The notes under the pieces were generated by a model. That model saw only the letters and a program-made list of their open reading frames with translations, searched no databases and had not been told where the DNA came from. A program made the position numbers and the translations under genes. A stretch of 64,000 bases of DNA from Xanthobacteraceae bacterium. Its GTDB lineage: Bacteria; Pseudomonadota; Alphaproteobacteria; Rhizobiales; Xanthobacteraceae. This document shows, piece by piece, positions 37,068 to 47,629 of the stretch. Position 1 is the stretch's first letter; every line of letters starts with the position of its first letter. The stretch is taken from the NCBI GenBank assembly GCA_023954195.1, contig JAMLIK010000001.1:1352628-1416627 (forward strand), in the 5' to 3' direction.

Positions 37068-38702
37068 TTATTTCGCTGGTTGAAGCTGTTGAGGATCCGT
37101 GGCGTGGACCAGCCAGCCGGCGCCCGCCAGCAGATCCTTCAGGAGGAAGCGCTCCTGCGGCTTCTCGGACGCGGTCTTGGGGATCGCCTCCACCACCTGA
37201 AGCACCACCGGCACGCTGTTGGGTTCGAGGCCGGCGCGGCAATCGCGGAAGATCGCGGCCGGATCGAACGTCGATCGATCGACCGGCACTATCGCGGCCA
37301 CCACGTCCTTCTCGCCGGGTGCGCCCGACGCCGCCGGGCAGCCGTAGACGAACACGTCCTGCACCTGCGGATGCTCCGCCAGCAGCTTCTCGATCACGGC
37401 GGGATTGATGAAGTCGCCGTTGCGGCGAATGGCGCTGCCCTTGCGGTGGTGGAAGAACAGCCAGCCGTCGGCGTCGACGTGGCCGATGTCGCCCATCCGC
37501 AGCCAGCCATCGGTGACCTTCTCCCGCGAGGCCGCCCGATCCTTCAGGTAATCGACGGCGAGCGGGCTGCCGGCGAGCGACCTGAAACAGATCTCGCCCG
37601 GCTCGCCCGGCGCGCATTCGCGGCCGCCGTCGTCGAATATCTTCAGTTCGAGGTTCGGCGGCGGCCGGCCGACGGAGCCCACCGGTCCCTGACCGGGCAG
37701 GTTGATGCACAGCCCGCCTTCGGCCGCGCCGTAAAACTCCAGAATGCTGACGCCGAAGCGTTTCGCGAACGTCTCCCACAGCGCCGCCGGCATCCCCGCC
37801 GAGATCACCAGGCGGAACGGGGTATCGGCGTCGTCCGGGCGCCGCGGCTCGGAATAGACGGCGGTCGCCATGCCGCCCAGCAGGGTGAACACCGTGCAGC
37901 CGTACTTGCGCGCGATGTCGAGCAGCCGCGATTTGGTGAAACGCTCGCTGATGACCGCGCGGTATCCGAAATACAGGGCGCTCGCCAGCGTCACCATCTG
38001 CGCGTTGGCGTGGGTGAGCGAGAGGCCGGTATAGGGCCGGTCGCCCGGCGCCAGCCCGAACAGCGCGCCCAGGCGCGCGGCCTCTCCGAACCGCCGGTAC
38101 GGCGCGACGATCGCCTTTGGATCGCCCGTGGTGCCGGAGGTGAACAGCAGCTGCTGCGGCTGATCGGGACTTGTCACCCGTGGCGCGAGGCGCGGCCGAT
38201 CCGAACCGAGCACCTCGCCGAGCGTCCGCGCGCCGGCGAGCGGCGCGGTTTTCTCGCCGGTCTCCAGAACCCAGATCCATTCAAGCCGGGGAAGGCGGTC
38301 CCTGACGGCGCGCACCGCGTCGAGCGCGTAGTCGCCGACGATCAGCCCGCGGCATTCGGCGAAATCGAGCATGAAGGCCAGCTTCTCGCCCTGGGCGCGC
38401 GGATCGATCGGCACGAACACCGCGCCCGCGATCGATGCTCCCACCATCGCCTCGACGAAGGCCGGGTGATTGCGCATCATGATCGCGAACTTCGCGCCGT
38501 CGATCGTTCCGGCCTCGGCCAGCGCCGCGGCGACGCGATTGCCGTTCTCCCAAAGCTGGGCATAGGTGCGCACCTGCTCGGTCAACGCGCCGTCCGCACC
38601 GACGCCGACGAAGGTCAAAACGTCGAGATCGGGCTGGGTTTCGGCGCGCAGGGCGACGAGGTCCGCCAGGATCAGGTCGTCCCGCTGTCGTTCGCGCTCC
38701 AT
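37068..38702 (-). CDS. AMP-dependent acyl-CoA synthetase/ligase
   Basis: This 544-residue adenylate-forming ligase activates a carboxylic acid to its CoA thioester through an acyl-AMP. The phosphate loop LLFTSGTTGDPKAIVAP sits at about residues 180-196, EFYGAAEGGLCIN is the A5-like motif, and GWLRMGDIGHVDADGWLFF the A7/A8 hinge. KTASEKPQERFLL near the end contains a possible catalytic lysine. The gene starts one base after the thiolase gene ends. The chain length or ring type of the acid is not evident; the neighbours (dehydrogenase and SCP2-type thiolase) point to full beta-oxidation of the product. Confidence 0.87.
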   Translation of the reverse strand: MERERQRDDLILADLVALRAETQPDLDVLTFVGVGADGALTEQVRTYAQLWENGNRVAAALAEAGTIDGAKFAIMMRNHPAFVEAMVGASIAGAVFVPIDPRAQGEKLAFMLDFAECRGLIVGDYALDAVRAVRDRLPRLEWIWVLETGEKTAPLAGARTLGEVLGSDRPRLAPRVTSPDQPQQLLFTSGTTGDPKAIVAPYRRFGEAARLGALFGLAPGDRPYTGLSLTHANAQMVTLASALYFGYRAVISERFTKSRLLDIARKYGCTVFTLLGGMATAVYSEPRRPDDADTPFRLVISAGMPAALWETFAKRFGVSILEFYGAAEGGLCINLPGQGPVGSVGRPPPNLELKIFDDGGRECAPGEPGEICFRSLAGSPLAVDYLKDRAASREKVTDGWLRMGDIGHVDADGWLFFHHRKGSAIRRNGDFINPAVIEKLLAEHPQVQDVFVYGCPAASGAPGEKDVVAAIVPVDRSTFDPAAIFRDCRAGLEPNSVPVVLQVVEAIPKTASEKPQERFLLKDLLAGAGWLVHATDPQQLQPAK

Positions 38703-39935
38703 TCAGCCCTCCCGCGTCAGCACCGAGACGACGATGGCGGCGACGTCGTTGCCGAGCATGCCGCCGCCGTTCTCGGCCAGTGCCGCCCGCGCGCCCGCGA
38801 CCTGACGCGCGCCGGCTTCGCCGCGAAGCTGGGTCACGAGTTCGTAAATTTGCGCCGCGCCGGACGCGCCGATGGGATGGCCCTTGCGCAGCAGCCCTCC
38901 CGACGGATTGACGGGGCGACGGCCGCCGAGGCTGGTGGTGCCGTCCTCGATCAGCTTCACGCCGCCGCCGCGCGGCGCCAGCCCGAGATATTCGTAATAG
39001 ACCAGCTCGGCCGGCGCCGAGGCGTCATGCAGTTCGACCACGTCGATGTCGGACGGCCCGAGCCCCGCGGCCTCATAGGCGCGCCGCGCCGCGTATTCCG
39101 GCACCGTCTCCTCGTCGTCGGCGGCGTAGTCCCATCCCGACGCCAGCACCGAGGCCCGGACCCGGATGGCGCGACCGGCGCCGAGCTTGCGCGCCGCCTC
39201 CTCGGACGCGATGACGAGGGCCGCCGCGCCGTCGCCGATCGGCGAGCACATCGGCAGCGTCAAGGGCGGCGCCACCATCGGGGCCGCCAGCACCTCCTCG
39301 ACGGTCAATTCCTCGCGGAACTGGGCGTAGGGGTTGAGCGCGCCATGCCGCGAGTTCTTCGCCGACACCATCGCGAAGTGCCGCGCCGTCGAGCCGTAAC
39401 GCTCCATGTGCCGGCGCGCCATCTGGGCATAGAGATCCATGAACAGCGAGCGCTGCCGCCCCTTGTCGGCGTCGCCGCCGGAAGCCTTGACCCCGGCGAG
39501 CACCGCGTCGAGCGCCTCGACGTCGACCGCGCCCTTGAACACCGAGAAGGTGCGCGCCTTGTCCTCATGATAGAGTTTCTCGAATCCCGCCACCAGCACC
39601 AGGTCGTAGGCCCCGAGCCGCACCATCTCGACCGCCTGCTGGAAGGCGGTGGCCGAGGTGGCGCAGGCGTTCTCCACGTTCACCACCGGAATCCGGCCGA
39701 TCCCCATGCCGCGCAGCACGACCTGTCCGGGAATCAGCACCTGGCCGGTGACGACGGAGGCGGCCGCGTTTCCCATATAGGCCGCCTGAAGCGCCGCCGG
39801 CTCCACGCCGGCGTCCTTCAGCGCGGCGCCGATGGCTTCGGCGCCCAGCGATTTGAGGCCGCGCTCGGGATATTTCCCGAAGCGCGTCATGGCCGCGCCG
39901 ATCACGTAGACGTTGTTGGACATTCTCGCGCTCAC
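38703..39935 (-). CDS. Thiolase family protein (SCP-x/acetyl-CoA acetyltransferase type)
   Basis: This 410-residue thiolase performs the C-C cleavage step of beta-oxidation. The nucleophilic cysteine is C91 in VENACATSATAFQQ, the first histidine region is VELHDASAPAELV and the second is NPSGGLLRKGHPIGASG. The usual second active-site cysteine near the C-terminus is not in its standard context (ENGGGMLGNDVAA), as in SCP2-type thiolases. The GTG at 39935 overlaps the dehydrogenase stop (GTGA); an ATG four codons later is equally possible. Such thiolases often act on branched or steroid-like acyl chains. Confidence 0.87.
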   Translation of the reverse strand: MSARMSNNVYVIGAAMTRFGKYPERGLKSLGAEAIGAALKDAGVEPAALQAAYMGNAAASVVTGQVLIPGQVVLRGMGIGRIPVVNVENACATSATAFQQAVEMVRLGAYDLVLVAGFEKLYHEDKARTFSVFKGAVDVEALDAVLAGVKASGGDADKGRQRSLFMDLYAQMARRHMERYGSTARHFAMVSAKNSRHGALNPYAQFREELTVEEVLAAPMVAPPLTLPMCSPIGDGAAALVIASEEAARKLGAGRAIRVRASVLASGWDYAADDEETVPEYAARRAYEAAGLGPSDIDVVELHDASAPAELVYYEYLGLAPRGGGVKLIEDGTTSLGGRRPVNPSGGLLRKGHPIGASGAAQIYELVTQLRGEAGARQVAGARAALAENGGGMLGNDVAAIVVSVLTREG

Positions 39936-41221
39936 AGTTTCGAGGTGTCGGCGAGAAGGCTTCCGCCCTTGATCGCCAGCATTTCGTTGCAGCCGTCCTC
40001 GATCAGCGAGGCCCGCGCGTCGCGCAGCAGCTTTTCGAGCGGGTAGGCGCAGGTCATGCCGTTGCCGCCGAACATTTGCAGCGCCTCGTTCGCGACCTCG
40101 AAGGCCGTCTGGGTGCCGGTGATCTTGGATGCGATCGACGCCTGCAAGGCGCGCACGCCCGACAGATCGTTGAAGCGGAAGACGCGCCGCGCCAGCGCCC
40201 GCGCCGCCTCGACCTTGCGCAGCATGTGGAACAGCCGGTAGCGGACGTTCTGGTGGCGGATGATCGGCACGCCGCCTTGCTTGCGCTCGTGCGCGTAGGC
40301 CAGCGCGTGCTCATAAGCCGCCCGCGCCACGCCGACGAAGCAGGCGCCCATTCCGGCGTTCGCCTCGCAGAGAATGTCGTAGACGGCGTCGGCGTACTGA
40401 TCCGGGCCGGCGGCGATGAAGCGGGCCGGGACCGCCACGTTGTCGAAGAAGATTTCACCCTGCGGCAGGGCGCGCTGCCCCATCTTCTCAAGCGGCTTGC
40501 CGCGCGAGACGCCGGGCAGATCGAGGGGAACGTAGATGTTCACGCCTTCCCGCCCCTGTCCGCGGTCGAAGGTGGTGAACAGCGTGCAGAACTGCGCCGT
40601 GGTGCCGTTGGAGACCCAGGCCGCCTTCTGTCCGTTGAGAATGACCTGATCGCCCTTGAGGGTGGCGATCAGCGACGGGCGGCCGTAGTCCGCCTGCGGA
40701 TGGCCCGCCTCGCGGGTCCAGTCGAGCATGTCGGAACCGGCGACCGGTTCGGTGATGCCCCAGCAGCCGAGCATGGTGCCCGGAAAAGCCTCAAGCAGAT
40801 CGAGCCGGCCCCAGCGCGCGGCCATGGTGTGCGCCAGCCCGCCGGCGCCGATCGAGATGGCGAGCCCGGAATCGCCCCAGCCAAGCTCCTCGTAGATCAT
40901 GGCCTTGACGTCGGACGCCTCCTCGGGCGGGATGGCGGCGAAGGTTTCGAGATTGAATCCGAGCGCCTGATAACCCTGGAGCGTCGCCCAGTAGAGCGAT
41001 CCCTCGCCGATGACCTGATCCGGCGTCATGCGATCGAGGATGGCCCCGTTCGGGCGCATGACATCGGCCGCGAACTTTCGGCTGAGCGACAGAATGTCGC
41101 GTTGGATGTCGGTCGTTCCCTGCTCGAAGCCGGTCGCCTGCAATTCAATGTAGCCGGGCGCCGCCATGAGTCCGGGGCTGACCGGAAAAATTCCGGCCAT
41201 CTGATTGATCGGTGCGTTCAT
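39932..41221 (-). CDS. Acyl-CoA dehydrogenase
   Basis: This 429-residue acyl-CoA dehydrogenase starts at ATG 41221 (MNAPINQMAGIFP); the frame is open further upstream, but that part is unlike the family. Residues in TEPVAGSDMLDW and NGQKAAWVSNGTTAQF match the FAD- and substrate-binding signatures. The C-terminal FGGNGMTCAYPLEKLLRDA and IEDGCNEMLAIKGG carry the family pattern with a glutamate near the catalytic position. It heads the operon with the thiolase, CoA ligase and saccharopine-dehydrogenase-like genes and is divergent from an AraC regulator across 182 bp, which probably controls it. Confidence 0.88.
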   Translation of the reverse strand: MNAPINQMAGIFPVSPGLMAAPGYIELQATGFEQGTTDIQRDILSLSRKFAADVMRPNGAILDRMTPDQVIGEGSLYWATLQGYQALGFNLETFAAIPPEEASDVKAMIYEELGWGDSGLAISIGAGGLAHTMAARWGRLDLLEAFPGTMLGCWGITEPVAGSDMLDWTREAGHPQADYGRPSLIATLKGDQVILNGQKAAWVSNGTTAQFCTLFTTFDRGQGREGVNIYVPLDLPGVSRGKPLEKMGQRALPQGEIFFDNVAVPARFIAAGPDQYADAVYDILCEANAGMGACFVGVARAAYEHALAYAHERKQGGVPIIRHQNVRYRLFHMLRKVEAARALARRVFRFNDLSGVRALQASIASKITGTQTAFEVANEALQMFGGNGMTCAYPLEKLLRDARASLIEDGCNEMLAIKGGSLLADTSKL

Positions 41222-41403
41222 CGATGCCTGCCCTGCACTGGTGGTTGGATTTTCGCGTTTCCATTCGGCGCGCCCGTTTCGAGGGAGCGCCGATATGCAC
41301 ACTTGCCTATCCGCGCTACCGGCTGAATGATCGAAGCCGCCATTTGCTCGATCTTTTCAGCCTCCGCGTCGATACTCCGCCGCGACAGGCTAGGTGCCCG
41401 GCC

Positions 41404-42438
41404 ATGCGCCTCGAAACGCTCGATCGCTTATCGTTTCCCAACCTGAGCATCCGCATCATGCTGTCGATGCTGGAGGAAGCCGGCATCGATCCGTCCTGCG
41501 CGCTGGAAGCGGCCAATCTCGATCACGCGGCGATCGACGACCCGACCGGGCACGTGACGGGACGTCAGGAATTCGATTTCCAACTGACCTATGTCGAACT
41601 CACCAGCCACATGCCCGAATTGTGGTTTCGCACCGGGCTGCGTTACCGGCTGCCGTCCTATGGCGCCTACGGCCTCGCCTTGCTGACATCGATGACGTTG
41701 CGGCGCGGCATGGAGCTGTCGGGGCAGTTCAGCGACCTGAACTATTCCCTGATGGAATATGTCCCGCTGTTCGATAAAGGGCGGCTGACCGGGATGATGA
41801 TGGATCCTTCCGCAATCCCCGAGCCGCTGCGCGCCTTCTCAATGCACCGCGCGCTGGGTTCGGTGACCACCCTGATGCAGGACATGTGGCAGGGCTCCTG
41901 CCCGGTGACCCATCTTGAGATTTCGATGCCGGCGTTCGAGCAGCCGGTGCGCTACGAAGACGCGCTGCGGATTCCGATTTCCTTCGGCGCGGAGCGCAAT
42001 GCCTGGCTCTGGCCGGCCGAATTCGAGGACAAGCCGTTGCCGATGGGCAATGTCCTGCTCGAACAAACCTATCACAGGCAATGCGCCGAGATCATCGGTC
42101 GCTGCACCCGCCCGCAGGAGTTCGTCACCCGCGCCATGACCGCGCTGGTTTCGGGACAGGGCGTCTACCTGAGCTGTAGCGAACTGGCGGCCGCGCTCAA
42201 CGTGTCGGAGCGTACGATGCACAGGCGGCTCGGCGAGAACAATCTTTCCTACCGGATGCTGCTGGATCAGGTCCGCTATCAGCACGCCCGCCAATTGCTG
42301 CAATCGAGCGGGCTGTCGCTTGAGCAGGTCGCCTTCAAGCTCGGCTACTCCGAGATGGCGGCGTTCACCCACGCCTTCATCCGCTGGTCCGGCAGGAGCC
42401 CTTCGAGCTTCAGACGCAAGCCCGCCGGCGATGGTTGA
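41404..42438 (+). CDS. AraC-family transcriptional regulator
   Basis: The 344-residue regulator is counted from ATG 41404 (MRLETLDRLSF); the reading frame is open back to 41212, but that part is inside the divergent promoter and start of the neighbouring gene. The N-terminal ~200 residues match the arabinose-binding-like domain of OruR/ArgR-type regulators (GLRYRLPSYGAYGLALLTS). The C-terminus has the two AraC helix-turn-helix motifs, the first around ELAAALNVSERTMHRRL and the second with QVAFKLGYSEMAAFTHAFIRWSG. The divergent acyl-CoA operon is its likely target, and an acyl or aromatic acid its likely effector. Confidence 0.88.
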   Translation: MRLETLDRLSFPNLSIRIMLSMLEEAGIDPSCALEAANLDHAAIDDPTGHVTGRQEFDFQLTYVELTSHMPELWFRTGLRYRLPSYGAYGLALLTSMTLRRGMELSGQFSDLNYSLMEYVPLFDKGRLTGMMMDPSAIPEPLRAFSMHRALGSVTTLMQDMWQGSCPVTHLEISMPAFEQPVRYEDALRIPISFGAERNAWLWPAEFEDKPLPMGNVLLEQTYHRQCAEIIGRCTRPQEFVTRAMTALVSGQGVYLSCSELAAALNVSERTMHRRLGENNLSYRMLLDQVRYQHARQLLQSSGLSLEQVAFKLGYSEMAAFTHAFIRWSGRSPSSFRRKPAGDG

Positions 42439-42544
42439 GATCGCGACGCGGGCGCAAAAACCATCTGTGCCGTTAACGACCGGCGACGCGCGGCGATGAC
42501 GGGATCGGTCGGCGCGAACCAAGCGTGGTGAGCGAAAGCAACCT

Positions 42545-42644
42545 AGAGCATGATTCAACTGCGTTGAATCCTGCTCGTCGCTTATCTTTTTGTTTGAGCA
42601 TGATCTTTTCCGAAAACCGGTGTCCACTTTTCGGGATCATGCTC

Positions 42645-42645
<1 letters not shown>
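42545..42645. repeat. Hyphomicrobiales-type palindromic repeat
   Basis: Two nested palindromes: TTCAACTGCGTTGAA within 42551-42569, and a larger one at 42596-42644 that begins GAGCATGATC and ends GATCATGCTC with CGAAAA / TTTTCG arms inside. I recognise this as a repeat scattered through Bradyrhizobium-like genomes. It lies between the convergent araC and ATP-binding protein genes and may act as a bidirectional transcription end. Confidence 0.75.
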
Positions 42646-43745
<1,100 letters not shown>

Positions 43746-43749
43746 CGTC

Positions 43750-44661
43750 TCACCCCTTGGTCGCGCCGGCCGTGAGGCCCGAAATGTAGTAATCCATCAG
43801 GAAGGCGTAGATAATCAGCGGCGGCGCGGCCCCTAGCAGCGCGCCGGTCATGATCTGCCCCCAATTGAAGACGTCGCCCTTGATTAGCGTGGTGATGATG
43901 CCGGTCGGCAGCACCTGTTGATCGACCGAGGACGTGAACGCCAGCGGATAGAGGAACTGCGCCCAGCTCACCGTGAAGGCGAAGATGGTGGCAGCGATGA
44001 TGCCGGGCAGCGCCACCGGCACGAAGATGCGCAGCAGCGTCTGCGTCCAGCTCGCGCCGTCGACGATGGCCGCCTCGTCCAGCTCCTTCGGAATCGAGGC
44101 GAAGTAGCCGATCATGATCCAGGTGCAGAACGGCACGGTCAGCGTCGGATAGACGAAGATCAGCACCCACCAATGGTTGATGAGTTCGATCCCGGTCCAT
44201 TGCGCGAAGGTCGCGAACATCTTGAACAGCGGGATGAACAGCAGCGTGTCGGGGATCAGGTAGGTCAGGAACACGCCGGTCGCCAGCGTCGTCGAGCCCC
44301 AGAACCGCATCCGCGCCAGCGCGAAGGCGGCCGGGATCGAGATCAGCATGGTGATAATCACGACGAAGATCGACACCAGCGCCGAATTCCTGAAGAAAGT
44401 CAGGAACTGGTTCGACGTCAGCAGTTCGGTGTAGTTCGACAGCGTCGGATTGTAGACCCACCACGGATTGGTCGCCGCCGAGATTTCCGCCGAGGTCTTC
44501 AGCGAGGTGATGAACATGTAGATCGGCGGAAACAGGAAGAAGATCGCGAACAGCGTCAGGAACACGTAGGACCAGCGCATCGCCCATTTGCGGTCCCGGC
44601 TCATGCTGCCGATTCTGGCCTTGCGGGATGGTCCGGCCTTGTCGATGGTCATGCTGGTCAT
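43750..44661 (-). CDS. Carbohydrate ABC transporter permease (MalG/UgpE type)
   Basis: This 303-residue inner-membrane protein has about six transmembrane helices. The cytoplasmic EAA loop is [30 protein letters not shown], seen in part near residues 196-225, where the ATPase docks. The start (MTSMTIDK) lies 2 bp after the stop of the other permease gene, so the two are translationally coupled. The N-terminus is short and charged, as in MalG proteins. Together with the MalF-like permease it forms the import channel. Confidence 0.88.
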   Translation of the reverse strand: MTSMTIDKAGPSRKARIGSMSRDRKWAMRWSYVFLTLFAIFFLFPPIYMFITSLKTSAEISAATNPWWVYNPTLSNYTELLTSNQFLTFFRNSALVSIFVVIITMLISIPAAFALARMRFWGSTTLATGVFLTYLIPDTLLFIPLFKMFATFAQWTGIELINHWWVLIFVYPTLTVPFCTWIMIGYFASIPKELDEAAIVDGASWTQTLLRIFVPVALPGIIAATIFAFTVSWAQFLYPLAFTSSVDQQVLPTGIITTLIKGDVFNWGQIMTGALLGAAPPLIIYAFLMDYYISGLTAGATKG

Positions 44662-44663
44662 CG

Positions 44664-45596
44664 TCAGGCCTCGTTGCCGCGTTTGTTGATGTCGCGCAGG
44701 ATGAACACGGCGGCCACCGCCAAAATCGGCACCATGAACAGCGAGATCGAGGCGCCGAGCGGGATGTCGTTGCCCTCGATGCCGATGCGGAACGCCCAGG
44801 TCGCGAACAGGTGCGTCTTGTCGAGCGGCCCGCCCGCGGTGAGGATTCGGACGATGTCGAAGTTGGCGAAGGTGACGATCAGCGAGAACAGCGTGGTGAT
44901 GGCGATGATGTTGCGCATCATCGGCAGCGTCACGTACCAGATCCGCTGCCACCAGTTGGCGCCGTCGATGGCGGCCGCCTCGTAAAGCTGCTCCGGCACC
45001 GATTTCAGCGCCGCCAGATACATAATCAGGAAGAACGGCGCGCCGGCCCAGATGTTGACCAGAATCACCGAGAACCGCGCCCAGCCGGCGTCGCCGGTCC
45101 ACGCGATCGGACCGATGCCGACGTGGGCGAGAATCCAGTTGAAGGCGCTGTAGGACGGATCGAACAGCCACAGCCACGCCAGCGTGCTCATGGCCGGCGG
45201 GATCACCCACGGCACCAGCAACATTCCGCGCCATTTGCGCTGGCCCTTGTCCGGTATGTTATGCACGAGGTGCGCGACGACGAAGCCGATCAGCGCCTTG
45301 AAGATGACGGCGGTGATGGCGAAGAAGCAGGATTGCTGCACCACCATCCAGAAGGTTTCGCGCTTGAACAGGAACATGAAGTTGCCGAAGCCGACGAAGC
45401 GCTGCATCGATTTGTTCAGGGTCGCCAGATGCACCGAATAGAACGCCGGGTAGATCACCATGATCGCGATCAGCAACATCAACGGCAGCGCCATGAAGAA
45501 CGCGATGGTGGATTTGCGCTCCAGAAACTTTCGCAGTCCGGAGCGGGTGGTTCGCGCCCTGGCGGGACGGATCGTGGGTTGCGCGGCGTCGACCAT
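44664..45596 (-). CDS. Carbohydrate ABC transporter permease (MalF/UgpA type)
   Basis: This 310-residue permease has a short N-terminal tail and six hydrophobic segments, the first FFMALPLMLLIAIMVIYP. The EAA loop VPEQLYEAAAIDGANWWQRIWYVTLP (in part about 200-225) is the contact site for the ATPase. It lies first of the permease-ATPase block, 348 bp after the binding-protein gene, with a palindromic element in the gap. Confidence 0.88.
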   Translation of the reverse strand: MVDAAQPTIRPARARTTRSGLRKFLERKSTIAFFMALPLMLLIAIMVIYPAFYSVHLATLNKSMQRFVGFGNFMFLFKRETFWMVVQQSCFFAITAVIFKALIGFVVAHLVHNIPDKGQRKWRGMLLVPWVIPPAMSTLAWLWLFDPSYSAFNWILAHVGIGPIAWTGDAGWARFSVILVNIWAGAPFFLIMYLAALKSVPEQLYEAAAIDGANWWQRIWYVTLPMMRNIIAITTLFSLIVTFANFDIVRILTAGGPLDKTHLFATWAFRIGIEGNDIPLGASISLFMVPILAVAAVFILRDINKRGNEA

Positions 45597-45944
45597 GGTG
45601 CCTCACTTTTCTCGCGAGCCGACAAGGACTCCAAGTGAATGGGGGCATCGCTTGCACGCCGCGCGACGATCGCGGCGCGCGGCTCTGTTCAGGTTCGGCT
45701 TCGTTGCGTAGACGCGCGATGCTGAAAGCCTGGCTCGGGTGTCATTCGTCGCGAAGCGTCTCCCCCTTCACGACGTCGTTCCTGCGCAGGCAGAGACCCG
45801 TAACCCCCGGCGTTGCTTGTCATGGAACAACCTCGTCCTGGTTGATGGAGCCGAGCCGCTGCGGCGTATGGGTCCCCGCCTGCGCGGGGACGACGACTTT
45901 CGTGTTGGAAAATCCGCGCGCACGGCGAATTCCCGTTCACGCAC
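45597..45944. other. Spacer between binding-protein gene and permease genes
   Basis: These 348 bp separate two genes of one transport operon. They contain the palindromic element at 45774-45895. No gene is supported; short frames overlap the repeat and lack ribosome sites. In such operons this kind of spacer often tunes down the permease genes relative to the binding protein. Confidence 0.5.
45774..45895. repeat. Dispersed palindromic (RPE/REP-like) element
   Basis: Left arm 45774-45803 and right arm 45865-45895 are imperfect reverse complements (CGTCGTTCCTGCGCAGGC against GCCTGCGCGGGGACGACG). The right arm itself holds an 8-bp hairpin, GTCCCCGC-CTGC-GCGGGGAC, at 45872-45891. The tail TATGGGTCCCCGC is typical of dispersed repeats in Bradyrhizobium-like genomes. 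No transposase is associated. Confidence 0.75.
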
Positions 45945-47282
45945 CTATGTCCGCATAAAACCTTCCAACTCGCCCTCGGCCCAGGAGAGGGTTTTCTCCA
46001 TGGCTTCTCCTTGCGCGTAGCGGACGCACATCTTGGTCATGGTGGCCTGGGCGTAGATCTGTTGCGCGATCTTCGGCGGCGCGGGTGAGGCGGCGATCGA
46101 CCAGGTGTCGAGATGGTCGGGATTGGGATAGTGATACAGCGTCCCCTTCGGCGGCGCGGCTTCGGCCCAGACCTTGAACTTGGTCATGCTGGCGAAGGAC
46201 GGCAGGTCGTAGCCGCCGCTGGCGGTGACCATCGCTTCCGCCTGTTCCGGCTGGGACAGGTGAACCAGCAGGCTCTTGGCCGCCGCCTTGTTCTTCGAGA
46301 AGTTCCAGATCGACCAGAAGAACGGCAGGAACGGCGTGAAGCGCCCCTTCGGCCCGGCCGGCATGCCGTGGGTCCAGCATTGCTCGGCGATCTGCGGCGC
46401 GTCGCGCTTGGCCACCGCCCACGAACTCGGCGGGTTCATGATGAGCGCGCCCTTGCCGGACACCAACCACTTGTTGTTGGAGGAATCGTCCCAAGCGGTG
46501 ACGTCGGCCGGCATGAAGCCGATCAGCTTCTTGTAGAATTCGAGCCATTGCCGCACGGCGTCGCTCTTGACCGTGATGTCGCCCTTGGCGTTGACCAGTT
46601 CGCCGCCGAAGGCGCGCAGGAAAGCGCCGGCGGCATCGACGCTGTCCGAGGTTTCGCCGAGCCCGATGCCGAATGGGTTGCCGCCCTTGTGGCAGGCTTC
46701 GGCCGCCTTGAGGAAGGTGTCGAGGGTCCAGTTGTCGGCCTTTGCCTTGGCGCCCGCCGGATACATCGCCTGCACGTCGATGTTGGCGAATTTCTTCATC
46801 AGGTCGATGCGCGAGCACGGGCCCTTGACCTGGCTGCCGGAGGTGGCGGGCACCCCGAGCCACTTACCGTTGGCGAGAGCCAGATATTCCACGGTCTCGT
46901 TGACCTTGCCGTTCTGCTTAATCAACGGCTCCATGATGTCGTTGACCGGCTCCAGCTGATCGGCGTAGGCCTGCGGCCACCATGTCGGCATCGCGAAAAT
47001 GTCGTGACCGGCCTTGGCCTGCGATTCCGCCGTGATGCTGAGGAGGTTCTTGTTGCCTTGCGAGGGAATGTAGTCGATTTGCGCCTCGACCTTCTCCTTG
47101 TCCGCCCATGCGTTGACCAGCTTGGTCATCACATCGTTGGCGCCGGGGACCCAGTGATCCCAGAAAGCAATGGAAACCTTGCCGGCGGCATATGCGCCGC
47201 GGACGAAAGGTGCGGTCATGAGGGCGGCGGATCCTGCGGCGGTGGCGGCCACAAACTGTCGACGAGACAAAGTCCTCGGCAT
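45945..47282 (-). CDS. Extracellular solute-binding protein, Tat-exported (carbohydrate ABC transporter)
   Basis: This 445-residue periplasmic binding protein of family 1 is counted from ATG 47282, which follows GGGAGAG. A twin-arginine signal SRRQFVA is at residues 6-12, followed by a hydrophobic stretch and a likely cleavage near AYA-AGK at 32-33, so it is exported folded. The body resembles UgpB/MalE-like proteins (IAFWDHWVPGANDVM, KGALIMNPPSSWAV, TPFLPFFWSIWNFSKNKAA). It delivers the substrate to the two permeases downstream. Direct repeats of TTTAGC with 7 bp between them (47301-47319, minus strand) lie just before its start. Confidence 0.88.
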   Translation of the reverse strand: MPRTLSRRQFVAATAAGSAALMTAPFVRGAYAAGKVSIAFWDHWVPGANDVMTKLVNAWADKEKVEAQIDYIPSQGNKNLLSITAESQAKAGHDIFAMPTWWPQAYADQLEPVNDIMEPLIKQNGKVNETVEYLALANGKWLGVPATSGSQVKGPCSRIDLMKKFANIDVQAMYPAGAKAKADNWTLDTFLKAAEACHKGGNPFGIGLGETSDSVDAAGAFLRAFGGELVNAKGDITVKSDAVRQWLEFYKKLIGFMPADVTAWDDSSNNKWLVSGKGALIMNPPSSWAVAKRDAPQIAEQCWTHGMPAGPKGRFTPFLPFFWSIWNFSKNKAAAKSLLVHLSQPEQAEAMVTASGGYDLPSFASMTKFKVWAEAAPPKGTLYHYPNPDHLDTWSIAASPAPPKIAQQIYAQATMTKMCVRYAQGEAMEKTLSWAEGELEGFMRT

Positions 47283-47629
47283 CGCGTTCTCTCCCTGTGC
47301 GCTAAACGGCGTCGCTAAATGTTGTCTATGCGGCTTCTCCGTCACTCCGTCTTTCTTCCCGCGCCGAAGCGGCCGGCGGGCATCGCGGAGGTGTCAATTT
47401 CACGATCTGAGCAGAAATGCCGGCCGCTGTCGAGAAAGCAACTTTATTCCCGGAAAAGTTTTTATCTTTCGGCGCTGCGAGAGGCGGCGCGGCGTGGACA
47501 GGGTGAGGCATCGGCGCGACGATGGACGGCGCGCCGGATCGCGTTGCCCGCGGGCGGCGCGAAGGATGCCCTCCGGTGTCGGCGATGATCGAGCGACGGG
47601 CGTCCGGACATTTGCACGGAGCGGATGAC
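47283..47629. other. Divergent spacer between the sugar-binding protein and flavin monooxygenase genes
   Basis: These 347 bp hold both promoters. Two GCTAAA repeats (47301-47306 and 47314-47319, 13 bp apart) could be an operator for the transport operon. A TTGACA on the minus strand (near 47391-47396) has no matching -10. An in-frame ATG at 47522 would extend the monooxygenase into this spacer but lacks a ribosome site. Confidence 0.4.

Noticed and set aside
35997-40046. Very long plus-strand open frame (over 1300 codons)
   Set aside because: It lies opposite four well-supported minus-strand genes, is rich in Arg, His, Ala and Gly, and has no domain motif; such frames are common opposite high-GC genes.
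47391-47396. TTGACA (minus strand) upstream of the sugar-binding protein gene as a -35 box
   Set aside because: No -10-like hexamer occurs at 16-18 bp; not called as a promoter.
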